Below, one piece after another: positions 37,400-45,438 of a DNA stretch of 53,104 nt (its first letter is position 1; each line of letters opens with the position of its first letter). The notes beneath the pieces are model-generated. The model saw nothing but the letters and a program-made list of their open reading frames with translations, was not told the DNA's origin and did no database searches. The stretch is from assembly GCF_019635455.1 (NCBI RefSeq), contig NZ_JAHBZJ010000014.1:1-53104 (forward strand), read 5' to 3'. A program made the translations under genes and the position numbers. Origin of the DNA: Sphingomonas sp. GTDB lineage: Bacteria > Pseudomonadota > Alphaproteobacteria > Sphingomonadales > Sphingomonadaceae.

Positions 37400-37450
37400 T
37401 TTGCATCCTGAAGCCAATATAAGCCAATCAAATTGGCATCGCAATGCAAA
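37400..37450. promoter_or_regulatory. Nested inverted repeats between xis-like gene and divergent ORF
   Basis: TTTGCAT (37400-37406) is mirrored by ATGCAAA (37444-37450). Inside them AAGCCAAT occurs twice as a direct repeat (37411-37418 and 37421-37428), and its inverted form ATTGGC lies at 37432-37437. The layout resembles a phage-type control region bound by the small helix-turn-helix protein. This is inferred. Confidence 0.5.
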
Positions 37451-37464
37451 TTTGTGGAGTGGCC

Positions 37465-37929
37465 GTGTCGGGAGCTGTGAGGCAGTTTGTAAAGGACGCC
37501 AGCGCTATAACTGAGCGCTGGTATAAGCGGCGGCAACGGGATGCTGACGATCGTCGGGACCCGCCCAATTCACAATTCAAACGCGACGCCTATCGATTGA
37601 TTCGCTCATACATCGACGCTGGGAAGGAGCGTGTCTTTGAGGATGTTGCTGCGGCGGATGGGCGCCCCAAGCGCCTCGTGACTCAAGCGCGCTCGAACTT
37701 ATTCAAGCTGGGTTTGGTGGCGATGTTTGCCGACGAGGGGATGCTCTCGGACTCCGATCGCAATGTATACTCAAAGCAGATGCTCTACGCATATCAACAC
37801 GATGTGCCGCCTCAATTATTGGTGGCGTTTATCGGCTTTGCCGGGTCTCCAGCACGCATTGCTGCAAAACTCGCGTCTGGCGAGCGCGAGCCTGGTTTCG
37901 AATTTATAGATCCACCACGCCAACTATGA
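37465..37929 (+). CDS. Hypothetical island protein
   Basis: A soluble, mostly helical protein of 154 residues from the GTG at 37465, which has GGAG five bases upstream. The alternative ATG at 37444 lies inside the palindrome and is less likely. Visible features are a basic N-terminal third (ERWYKRRQRDADDRRDPP) and the segments KERVFEDVAAADGRPKRLVTQARSNLFKLG and DVPPQLLVAFIGFAGSP. I do not recognise it. Lower GC than the backbone and position beside the integrase suggest an island accessory gene. It overlaps the next small ORF by ATGA. Confidence 0.6.
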   Translation: MSGAVRQFVKDASAITERWYKRRQRDADDRRDPPNSQFKRDAYRLIRSYIDAGKERVFEDVAAADGRPKRLVTQARSNLFKLGLVAMFADEGMLSDSDRNVYSKQMLYAYQHDVPPQLLVAFIGFAGSPARIAAKLASGEREPGFEFIDPPRQL

Positions 37930-38156
37930 GAGATTATCAACTCCAGGTGTGTGGGCCGCTATATATGAACGGCCGCAAGTGGGCCGGATGCTGCCTAGCA
38001 GCCTTTGTCGGCGAGAACGGCAAAGCTGCCGCGTCGCAAACGACGCTTCGGCAAAGCGCTGATGGCATTGTTTCTGAGCAATGTGTTTCAAAAGGCCGGA
38101 CTCGAGGACAAGATCGGATATTCTGGCCTACCACTGCAAGTCGAGTAGTTGCTTGA
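37926..38156 (+). CDS. Small hypothetical ORF, uncertain
   Basis: A possible 76-residue protein starting at an ATG that overlaps the previous stop (ATGA), the only reason to call it. Composition (Cys-containing, Ser/Thr-rich, ending ASRVVA) gives no clear fold and no family is recognised. Confidence 0.3.
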   Translation: MRDYQLQVCGPLYMNGRKWAGCCLAAFVGENGKAAASQTTLRQSADGIVSEQCVSKGRTRGQDRIFWPTTASRVVA

Positions 38157-38296
38157 CGCTCCAGATGTTTGACGCTCGTCCCCAGCGTGAGCAGGGCTTG
38201 AAAGCTCACAGACAAAGCCTCATTACAGTTCGATGATCGTTGTTGATCCTTCAAATGCCATGAGCCCTGGGGGCAGCGGCACGGCGCGACTGCGCC

Positions 38297-38316
38297 CCTA
38301 GGCATGTTCGCCTAGG
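38297..38316. repeat. Hairpin in the gap before the glutamate-synthase-like gene
   Basis: CCTAGGC (38297-38303) and GCCTAGG (38310-38316) form a perfect 7-bp inverted repeat with a six-base loop. There is no T-run, so it may be an operator or RNA hairpin rather than a strong terminator. The remaining bases of 38157-38400 show no gene. Confidence 0.45.
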
Positions 38317-38400
38317 CAAAGCCGGCGTCGTCGCGCCGCACAAACATACAACCAGAATAATTTCTCGAATGGCGCGGGTACTCCGTGCCTGGAGGCACTC

Positions 38401-39999
38401 TTGTTTTTCACCCGCTTCACGGCTCACGGCGTCTGCCTTGTGAGCGCCGTTGTCTCATGTCTGTATCTCCCGAATGCTTGGGCCGTGCTCTTGTTCGCAG
38501 TAACAGCAGTGTTATCAGCAATCGGTCTGTACGATCTTGCGCAGCCGCTGCACTCGGTCCGCCGCAATTACCCGATCATCGGTCGGCTGCGCTGGTTCTT
38601 CGAGGAAATCAGGCCTGAGATCCGGCAGTATCTGATCGAAGGCGACAACGACAAGGCTCCTTTCTCAAGAGCCCAGCGCTCGTTGGTTTACGCGCGTGCA
38701 AAGAACGAGAGCAGCGACCGCGCTTTCGGCACGCTCGTCGATGTCTATCAGAATGGCTACGAGTTCATAGCGCACTCGACGCGCCCAGCGCCCGTCGCCG
38801 ACCCGGCAACCTTCCGGATTCCGATCGGCGGACGTAATGGCGCTCCACCTTACATGGCGTCGATCTTCAATATCTCGGCGATGAGTTTTGGCTCGCTCAG
38901 CGCTAACGCGATCCGCGCGCTGAACAAGGGCGCTCGTCTAGGCGGCTTTGCACATGATACCGGGGAAGGGAGCATTAGTCCCTACCATCGGGAACATCGT
39001 GGCGACCTTATCTGGGAAATCGGCAGTGGCTATTTCGGTTGCCGGACGGCGGACGGACGCTTCGACCCGGTCCGTTTTACCGAACAGGCCGCTGATCCGC
39101 AGATCAAGATGATCGAACTCAAGCTCAGCCAAGGGGCCAAGCCCGGTCATGGCGGCATCCTCCCGGGCGAGAAGGTGACACCCGAGATTGCAGCCACGCG
39201 CGGCGTGCCGGTAGGCGAGGACTGTATCTCGCCGGCTCGCCATCGCGAGTTTTCGACACCGCTGGAACTGGTCAAGTTCCTGGGAGAGCTTCGCCGGCTC
39301 GCAAGGGGCAAGCCCGTCGGCATGAAGCTGTGCGTCGGTCAGCCCTGGGAATTCATGGGCATGGTCAAGGCGATGCGCGAGACCGGGATCATGCCGGACT
39401 ATATCGTGGTCGATGGCTCCGAAGGCGGAACAGGCGCCGCGCCAGTCGAATTCGCCGACAACCTCGGCATGCCGATGCGCGAGAGCTTGCTGTTCGTCCA
39501 CAACACGCTGGTCGGCGCAGGGCTTCGCAAGCGCATCAAGATCGGTGCGGCCGGCAAGATCGTCAGCGCGTTCGATATTGCATCGGTGCTTGCGTTGGGG
39601 GCTGACTGGACCAATGCGGGCCGCGGCTTCATGTTCGCGCTTGGCTGCATTCAGTCGCTCTCCTGTCATACGAACCGCTGCCCCGTGGGCGTCGCCACAC
39701 AGGATCCGATGCGTCAGCGTGCGCTCGTCGTGCCGGACAAGGCCGAGCGCGTCTTCAACTTTCATCGCAATACCATGAAGGCTCTAGCGGAGATGCTCGC
39801 TGCGGCAGGCCTGGACCATCCTTCACAGCTTGGTCCTCATCACCTTGTCCGTCGCGTCTCACTGACCGAGATTCGGCTTTTTTCTCAGCTGCACATCTTT
39901 CTCGAAGATGGCGAGTTGCTCACGGGATCTCACGACCGGGACTTCTACAGCGCGGCATGGCGGCTGGCGCGCTCGGACAGTTTTGAGCTGGCGCGATGA
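38401..39999 (+). CDS. FMN-binding glutamate-synthase-like protein, membrane-anchored
   Basis: A 532-residue protein of the stand-alone GltB-central-domain family. Two N-terminal hydrophobic segments (about residues 8-26 and 28-45) anchor it. The rest is the FMN barrel (ISAMSFGSLSANAIRALNKGA, then DGSEGGTGAAPVEF), with 3Fe-4S cysteines in GCIQSLSCHTNRCPVGV. It has no glutaminase domain, so it is not a complete glutamate synthase; the true substrate of these homologues is not settled. The TTG start at 38401 has GGAGG five bases before it. It overlaps the EamA gene by ATGA. Confidence 0.87.
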   Translation: MFFTRFTAHGVCLVSAVVSCLYLPNAWAVLLFAVTAVLSAIGLYDLAQPLHSVRRNYPIIGRLRWFFEEIRPEIRQYLIEGDNDKAPFSRAQRSLVYARAKNESSDRAFGTLVDVYQNGYEFIAHSTRPAPVADPATFRIPIGGRNGAPPYMASIFNISAMSFGSLSANAIRALNKGARLGGFAHDTGEGSISPYHREHRGDLIWEIGSGYFGCRTADGRFDPVRFTEQAADPQIKMIELKLSQGAKPGHGGILPGEKVTPEIAATRGVPVGEDCISPARHREFSTPLELVKFLGELRRLARGKPVGMKLCVGQPWEFMGMVKAMRETGIMPDYIVVDGSEGGTGAAPVEFADNLGMPMRESLLFVHNTLVGAGLRKRIKIGAAGKIVSAFDIASVLALGADWTNAGRGFMFALGCIQSLSCHTNRCPVGVATQDPMRQRALVVPDKAERVFNFHRNTMKALAEMLAAAGLDHPSQLGPHHLVRRVSLTEIRLFSQLHIFLEDGELLTGSHDRDFYSAAWRLARSDSFELAR

Positions 40000-41018
40000 C
40001 AGAGCGACACAATCCCGCAGGGCCGGTCGAGCCCTCAGCGCTCGCCGGGACTGGAGCGGCGCGTGTTCCGCCCGGGGCTGCAGTGCAACCTGACCGCAGA
40101 AGCCTCTACGAGCGCCGCGCAGGCGTTTTCATTCTGGCGACGCTGTGCTGCTTGCTGTGGGGAAGTGCGTATCCCGCAATCAAGGGTGGCTATGCGATGC
40201 TTGGCATCGGCAAAACCGACATTGCGAGCCAAATGCTCTTTGCCGGGTGGCGGTTTACCCTCGCCGGCGCCGGCTTGCTGATCTTCGCTGCTGCGGTGGG
40301 TCGTCCGGTGCTCGTCCAGGGCGTCCGCTATGCGGGTCAGCTGACGCTGCTCGGTCTGACCCAAACGGCCATTCAATACGTGTTCTTCTATGTCGGCCTG
40401 GCGCACGCAACCGGCGTCAAGTCGTCGATCATGAACGCCACGGGCGTCTTTTTCAGCGTCGCGCTGGCGCACTTAATTTACGCCGATGACCGCATGAGCA
40501 GTCGTAAAGCGCTCGGCTGCCTCATCGGCTTTCTGGGCGTGATCGTTGTCAACGTCGGCGGAAACAACGAGCTTGGTCTGGACTTTACCCTGCTGGGCGA
40601 AGGCTTTGTCGTCATTGCCGCCTTCGTGCTGGCGGCCGCCTCCATCTACGGCAAGCGGCTATCGCAATCACTCGATCCGATGGTCATGACCGGTTGGCAG
40701 CTGCTGGTCGGTGGCGTTTTGCTTACCGTTTCAGGGACAGTCTTTGGCGGGCACATCGATTACCTGGACTTCCGATCCGGCGCGCTGCTGACTTATCTTG
40801 TCGTGCTGTCGTCTGTGGCGTTCGCGATCTGGAGTTTGTTGCTTAAGCATAACCCGGTGGGTCTGATCGCCGCATTCAACTTCCTTGTGCCTGTGTTCGG
40901 CGTCGGCCTCTCGGCGGCATTTCTCGGCGAATCCATTTGGCATTGGAAAAACCTGGCGGCTCTGGTCATGGTGTGCGGCGGCATATGGCTCGTCACGCGT
41001 GCGCCAAAGCCGGCCTGA
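39996..41018 (+). CDS. EamA/DMT-family transporter
   Basis: A 340-residue inner-membrane exporter with ten predicted membrane segments in two EamA repeats (ATLCCLLWGSAYPAIKGGYAML in the first, AFNFLVPVFGVGLSAAFLGE in the second). Family members export amino acids, metabolites or drugs. About 45 polar residues precede the first helix, so a later start is possible. The ATG at 39996 overlaps the glutamate-synthase-like gene stop, which suggests a shared substrate or pathway. It converges with fixJ. Confidence 0.88.
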   Translation: MTERHNPAGPVEPSALAGTGAARVPPGAAVQPDRRSLYERRAGVFILATLCCLLWGSAYPAIKGGYAMLGIGKTDIASQMLFAGWRFTLAGAGLLIFAAAVGRPVLVQGVRYAGQLTLLGLTQTAIQYVFFYVGLAHATGVKSSIMNATGVFFSVALAHLIYADDRMSSRKALGCLIGFLGVIVVNVGGNNELGLDFTLLGEGFVVIAAFVLAAASIYGKRLSQSLDPMVMTGWQLLVGGVLLTVSGTVFGGHIDYLDFRSGALLTYLVVLSSVAFAIWSLLLKHNPVGLIAAFNFLVPVFGVGLSAAFLGESIWHWKNLAALVMVCGGIWLVTRAPKPA

Positions 41019-41036
41019 GTCCCCGAGCCCTCGCGA

Positions 41037-41651
41037 TCAGCCGAGCCGCGCGGTGGTCACCATGCGCACAAGGTCAGATAATGTTTTCGCCTGCATCTTG
41101 AGCATCACGTTGGCGCGATAGACCTCGACCGTGCGCGCGCTGATACCGAGGTCGAAGGCAATCGCTTTGTTTGCGTCGCCGCGCGCCAGCCCTTCCATCA
41201 CCTCGCGCTCGCGGCCACTCAGCGATGCGATGCGGTCCAGCACCTGTTGTCGTTCGGCGTGCGAAGCCGCGCTATCAGCTTGCCGGGCAAGCGCCTTGCG
41301 GATCGAGGCCAGCATGACCTCGTCGTCGAACGGCTTTTCGATAAAGTCGGCGACCCCGGCATGCATAGCCTGGATCGCCAGCGGGACATCGGCATGGCCG
41401 GTGATGACGATGACTGGCACGCTGGCGCCGCGCCGCGTCATCTCTTCGACCAGTTCTATCCCGCTGCGCCCCGGCATGCGCACATCGGTGACAATACACG
41501 CCCCCGCCAATGGCGGCGACGCGGCGAGGAAGGCATCGGCGGAGGGGAATGTGCGGACGCGGATTTCCGCGCAATCGAGCAGGAACTCGAGCGAATGCCG
41601 GGCCGCCTCGTCGTCGTCGATTACATAGACCATGGGGTCAGTCGCCATCAT
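41037..41651 (-). CDS. fixJ: FixJ-type response regulator
   Basis: Transcription factor activated by phosphorylation. The receiver domain has an acidic pocket (VIDDDEAA), phospho-acceptor Asp in VTDVRMPG (Asp55 counted from MATD), ITGHAD and EKPF. A LuxR-type helix-turn-helix follows ([40 protein letters not shown]). Length of 203-204 residues matches FixJ. It overlaps the end of fixL by 14 bases. The start is one of two adjacent ATGs (41651 or 41648). Likely targets are the divergent oxidase/globin operon. Confidence 0.92.
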   Translation of the reverse strand: MMATDPMVYVIDDDEAARHSLEFLLDCAEIRVRTFPSADAFLAASPPLAGACIVTDVRMPGRSGIELVEEMTRRGASVPVIVITGHADVPLAIQAMHAGVADFIEKPFDDEVMLASIRKALARQADSAASHAERQQVLDRIASLSGREREVMEGLARGDANKAIAFDLGISARTVEVYRANVMLKMQAKTLSDLVRMVTTARLG

Positions 41652-43158
41652 ACAGCTCCTCTTGCCCGACGCGCCGCAGCGTCAATCCAAACACTGCCCC
41701 GCCGCCCTCACGCGCCGCCGCCCAGATGTGGCCGCCATGCGCCTCAACGATGGTGCGCGAGATTGATAGGCCGACCCCCATACCGGTCCGCTTGGTCGTG
41801 ACGAACGGCTGGAACAAGCGTTCGGCGATTTCCGGATCAATTCCGGGACCTGTGTCAGCCACCGTCACCTCCGCCATATCGTCCTCTGCCGCCGAAATGG
41901 TGATGGTCAGCTCGCGCACGGCGCCGTCCCCCGCAGTCATCGCATCGACCCCGTTACGCACGAGATTGAGCAGCACCTGCTGGATTTGCACCTTGTCTGC
42001 CAGCACGAGATCGATTTCCGGGCTGAAAGAATAGCGCACGCGGATACCCTGCTCCTTCACCCCGATCAGCGCCAGCGCGCTCGCCTCCTCGACCAGCTTT
42101 GGCAGGCTTTCGACTGAGCGCTCGGTCTCGCCGCGCGCGACGAATTCGCGCAGTCGGCGGATGATATCGCCCGCGCGCAACGCCTGTTCGCTGGCGCGCT
42201 CGACGGCGTCGCTCACCCGCTCGACCGGCACTTCGTCCCGCGCCAACAACCTGCGGCTGCCCTTGAGGTAATTGGCGATCGCCGATAACGGCTGATTGAG
42301 CTCGTGCGCCAGCGCCGAGGCCATTTCCCCCAGCGCGGTCAGCCGCGAGACATGCACCAGCTCGGCCTGCAATTCCTGGAGACGCGTCTCGGCCTGCTGC
42401 CGTTCGGTCAAGTCGCGAATGAACCCGGTGAAGTGGCGCTGGCCACTGACCCGCATCTCCCCCACCGCAAGCTCGAGCGGAAAGGTCGAGCCGTCCTTGC
42501 GGACGCCGACCACGACGCGACCCTTGCCGATGATGCGCTTTTCGCCAGTCTCGTAGTAGCGAGCGAGATAGCCGTCGTGCGCGCTGCGATACGGATCGGG
42601 CATCAGCAGGCTGACGTTGCGGCCATGCACCTCGTCGGCCTCCCAGCCGAACATGCGCGTCGCCGCCGGACTGAAGTCGCGGATCAGTCCCGCTTCGTCG
42701 ATCACCACGATTGCGTCGGGTACAGTGTCGAGCAGCGAGCGTAGATGCGCTTCGCGCCGTGCCAGTCCCTCGGTCACGCGCTCGGCTTCGGCCCGCGCGC
42801 GCTGAAACCACTCGCCGCCCAGCGCAATTGCAGCGCCGATCACGACGAACGCGCCCGGGGCGATCCAGCTGCCCGCCCCGACCGGTCCGATCATCCGGTC
42901 GCACCATAGGCCGACGGCCGCGCCCGCGACGCTCGCCGCGAAGCCCGTTCGCAGACCGCTGAGCGCGCTCGCCAGTACCACGGCAGGCACGAAGAAGATG
43001 TAGGTCGCGCGCTGCCCGAGCTCTGCGGCGAAGGTGACCCGCACCCCCGCCCCCAAGGCGACGGCGATCGCCGCCATCGCCAACGTCACCAGCAGCGGCG
43101 GCGTGGGGATGATGGTGTGGCGCAGGGAAAGGCGCTTTTCGGTCACAACGCCTTTCAT
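41638..43158 (-). CDS. fixL: FixL-type heme oxygen-sensor histidine kinase
   Basis: Senses oxygen by heme and phosphorylates FixJ when oxygen is low. The 506-residue protein has four membrane segments in the first 115 residues. A PAS domain at about 135-255 has the heme-ligand His194 ([11 protein letters not shown]) and the signalling Arg214 ([10 protein letters not shown]), both at the positions known from Bradyrhizobium FixL. The kinase domain has His285 in [14 protein letters not shown] and ATP motifs [19 protein letters not shown] and GMGVGLSIS. Conservation of the heme residues supports true oxygen (or NO/CO) sensing. It is the first gene of the fixLJ pair. Confidence 0.93.
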   Translation of the reverse strand: MKGVVTEKRLSLRHTIIPTPPLLVTLAMAAIAVALGAGVRVTFAAELGQRATYIFFVPAVVLASALSGLRTGFAASVAGAAVGLWCDRMIGPVGAGSWIAPGAFVVIGAAIALGGEWFQRARAEAERVTEGLARREAHLRSLLDTVPDAIVVIDEAGLIRDFSPAATRMFGWEADEVHGRNVSLLMPDPYRSAHDGYLARYYETGEKRIIGKGRVVVGVRKDGSTFPLELAVGEMRVSGQRHFTGFIRDLTERQQAETRLQELQAELVHVSRLTALGEMASALAHELNQPLSAIANYLKGSRRLLARDEVPVERVSDAVERASEQALRAGDIIRRLREFVARGETERSVESLPKLVEEASALALIGVKEQGIRVRYSFSPEIDLVLADKVQIQQVLLNLVRNGVDAMTAGDGAVRELTITISAAEDDMAEVTVADTGPGIDPEIAERLFQPFVTTKRTGMGVGLSISRTIVEAHGGHIWAAAREGGGAVFGLTLRRVGQEELYDGD

Positions 43159-43193
43159 GCCGCGTGGTCGTGCCGAACGCCACCTCCGTCAAC

Positions 43194-43201
43194 CTACGTA
43201 G
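43194..43201. promoter_or_regulatory. FixJ-box-like palindrome in the fixL/aox divergent region
   Basis: CTACGTAG differs at one position from the FixJ core GTA(A/C)GTAG as I recall it from rhizobia. It is 36 bp before the fixL start and 82 bp before the oxidase start. No FNR/FixK box (TTGAT-N4-ATCAA) was seen here. One short match is weak evidence on its own; the location makes it relevant. Confidence 0.4.
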
Positions 43202-43282
43202 GGACATGATCTGAATTTCGGCGCGTCCGTCATGGGCTTAGTTCGGCGTCACACCAAACGCAGATTGAACCGGAGACCGACC

Positions 43283-43972
43283 ATGACCCCGCCCTATATC
43301 GACCTCGGCGTCCATCATCAGCCCAAGGGTCTGTCCGATCGCATCGCCTACAGTTTCACCAAGCTGCTGCGCTGGACCGCCGACACATTCTTTGCCGAGC
43401 GCTATGGCCATCGCGCCGTGGTTCTGGAAACGGTCGCTGCGGTCCCCGGCATGGTCGGCGCCACCATCACGCACTTGTCCTGTCTGCGCCGCATCTGCGA
43501 CGACAAGGGCTGGATCCGCACCTTGATGGACGAAGCCGAAAATGAGCGTATGCATTTGATGACGTTCATCGAAATCTCGAAGCCCACCTTGTTCGAGCGT
43601 GCGGTGATCATCGGCGTGCAGTGGGTGTTCTACCTGTTCTTTTTCGGTCTCTACCTCGTGAGCTCGAAGACCGCACATCGTGTCGTCGGGTACTTCGAAG
43701 AAGAAGCGGTCATCAGCTATACCCACTACCTGGCCGAAATAGACGAGGGCCGCAGTCCGAACGTGCCCGCACCGCAGATCGCGAAGGACTATTGGAACTT
43801 GCCCGAGGACGCGACGCTACGCGATGTGGTGCTGGTGGTCCGCGCCGATGAGGCGCACCACCGCGACGTCAATCATGGTTTCGCCAACGAGCTTGCCGGT
43901 CTGCCGAGCGGTCCCGTCGCCGACTGCCCGCCGCACGTCGCACTCGAGCCGATTTGGAAAAAGGCGGCCTGA
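43283..43972 (+). CDS. aox: Alternative oxidase (diiron ubiquinol oxidase)
   Basis: A non-proton-pumping terminal oxidase that transfers electrons from ubiquinol to oxygen and resists cyanide and NO. The 229-residue protein has all four diiron ligand motifs: LET (Glu49), NERMH (Glu88, His91), FEEEA (Glu140) and RADEAHH (Glu190, His193). Two hydrophobic membrane-associated helices are near 50-66 and 105-127. Length fits bacterial AOX. The ATG at 43283 begins the conserved region. It is divergent from fixLJ and leads an operon of two globins and a DUF1971 gene. Confidence 0.96.
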   Translation: MTPPYIDLGVHHQPKGLSDRIAYSFTKLLRWTADTFFAERYGHRAVVLETVAAVPGMVGATITHLSCLRRICDDKGWIRTLMDEAENERMHLMTFIEISKPTLFERAVIIGVQWVFYLFFFGLYLVSSKTAHRVVGYFEEEAVISYTHYLAEIDEGRSPNVPAPQIAKDYWNLPEDATLRDVVLVVRADEAHHRDVNHGFANELAGLPSGPVADCPPHVALEPIWKKAA

Positions 43973-44026
43973 ACCTATCGGGGCGCTGCCATCCGCGCCC
44001 CGTTCCCCTGTCGTTGGAGTATCTTG

Positions 44027-44476
44027 ATGCGCACTGTCTCGACTGAAACCATGACGATCGTCAAAGCCACCGCGCCTGCACTGGAAAAGCACGGTCTCGC
44101 AATCACCACGGCAATGTATCGACGCCTGTTCGAAAATCCCGAGCTCAAAGCAATGTTCGATCAGGCCGCGCAAATCAGTGGGGAGCAGCCCCGACGTCTG
44201 GCCGGAGCGATCCTGGCCTACGCGAAGAACATCGACAAGCTGAACAATCTCGGCAGCGCGGTCGAGCGCATGGTGCTTCGGCACGTGCAAACTGGAGTCA
44301 AACCCGAACACTATCCGCACGTCGCCGCAGCGCTGCTTCCGGCCATCCGCGAAGTGCTTGGCGAGGCGATCGCGACCGACACCGTGCTGGCCGCCTGGGG
44401 CGAAGCCTACTGGATGCTTGCCGACATCCTCATCGCAGCTGAGGTGCAAGCGTACGAACGCGCGCAGGCCGCGTGA
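44027..44476 (+). CDS. Single-domain globin of the flavohemoglobin type
   Basis: A 149-residue heme protein aligned with the globin domain of Hmp: Tyr31 at position B10 (AMYRRLF), Gln54 at E7 (GEQPRRL), and proximal His86 in LRHVQTGVKPEHYPHV. These residues fit O2 binding and NO dioxygenation. The reductase domain is absent, so an external reductase is needed. The ATG at 44027 follows TTGGAG; a TTG just before it is also in frame. It starts 54 bases after the aox stop, in the same direction. Confidence 0.92.
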   Translation: MRTVSTETMTIVKATAPALEKHGLAITTAMYRRLFENPELKAMFDQAAQISGEQPRRLAGAILAYAKNIDKLNNLGSAVERMVLRHVQTGVKPEHYPHVAAALLPAIREVLGEAIATDTVLAAWGEAYWMLADILIAAEVQAYERAQAA

Positions 44477-44604
44477 GTCCCGCGCAGCGATACGCCGATG
44501 TGGAAAAACGCGGCCTGATCTGCGGGACGTGTTCCCCCGCCACGCCATTCGTGATTTGGAGCATAGCATAGCGGTACAGTCGGCAACGTCACCGGAGAGT
44601 AATT

Positions 44605-44976
44605 ATGATTACGGAAGAGGACATAGAGCGGCTGGTGCCTACCTTCTACGAAAAGGTGCGGGCTGACCCGGTCTTGGGGCCGATCTTCGATGGCGCAGTC
44701 GCTGACTGGCCCCACCACCTCGATCGGCTCAAGGCGTTCTGGTCGTCGGTGATGCTGACGAGCGGCCGCTACAAAGGGCACCCGATGGCTGTACATTTGC
44801 GTCACGCGGACGCGATGACGCACGCCAACTTCGCGCACTGGCTGGCGCTGTGGAAGACCACGACAAACGACCTCCTCGATCCCGAGACGGCCGCAAAATT
44901 CCAGTCGAAGGCTGAGACGATCGCCGAGAGCCTGCAACTCGGCGTGCACTATGCGCGCGATCGGAGTGTCAAATGA
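44605..44976 (+). CDS. Group III truncated hemoglobin
   Basis: A 123-residue 2-over-2 globin with the family pattern: VPTFYEKVRADPVLGPIF at the N-terminus, WPHHLDRLKAFWSSVMLTSGRYKGHP in the middle, and a proximal-helix MAVHLRH. Group III proteins are poorly defined but often accompany microaerobic or NO-related genes. It lies 128 bases after the first globin and overlaps the DUF1971 gene by ATGA, so these two are surely co-translated. Confidence 0.92.
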   Translation: MITEEDIERLVPTFYEKVRADPVLGPIFDGAVADWPHHLDRLKAFWSSVMLTSGRYKGHPMAVHLRHADAMTHANFAHWLALWKTTTNDLLDPETAAKFQSKAETIAESLQLGVHYARDRSVK

Positions 44977-45272
44977 GGATTGGCCCACCGCCCGACGCTG
45001 TCCCATACAAGCGCACGCCGTCCTTCACCGAGGAGAACGTGCCGGCAGGCCTTCTGGCAGATCACGATACTAAGGAAGGAACGTGGGGCCTGATCGTCGT
45101 CGAGAAAGGGCAGCTCCGCTATATTGTGGACGACCCGAGGAGACCCCGATCCGAGCGCATCCTCACGCCCGACACAGATCCCGGCGTGGTCGAACCTACC
45201 GTTCGGCACCGGGTGGCACCTTTAGGTGTCGTGCGATTCCACGTCGAGTTCCTCCGAATACCGACACCCTGA
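44973..45272 (+). CDS. DUF1971 (TehB/YeaR-like cupin) protein
   Basis: A 99-residue protein with the family pattern PYKRTPSFTEENVPAGLLADHDTKEGTWGLI, GQLRYIVDD and a C-terminal RVAPLGVVRFHVEFLR. Related proteins such as enterobacterial YeaR are induced by nitrate or nitric oxide, and several are fused to the tellurite-resistance protein TehB. Its place in an operon with two globins and an NO-tolerant oxidase supports a nitrosative-stress role here. The reaction is unknown. Confidence 0.85.
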   Translation: MRIGPPPDAVPYKRTPSFTEENVPAGLLADHDTKEGTWGLIVVEKGQLRYIVDDPRRPRSERILTPDTDPGVVEPTVRHRVAPLGVVRFHVEFLRIPTP

Positions 45273-45438
45273 CCGGTCCAGACCCAGCGCAGACAACCCG
45301 CATTTACCGTCGTTGACCAAGTCGCCTGCCACAGACATTTGATGGATCGGTAAGACAGCGCTCACGGCGTTAGTGGGACGGTGCAACCGAGATTGTCCGT
45401 TGCCATGCGTTGCGACCAGGATTTACGATTCCCTGCCG

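Noticed and set aside
38240..38260. FixK/FNR-like box (TTGATCCTTCAA) before the glutamate-synthase-like gene
   Set aside because: The half-sites are four bases apart instead of six (TTGA-N4-TCAA), which does not fit the FNR/FixK operator.
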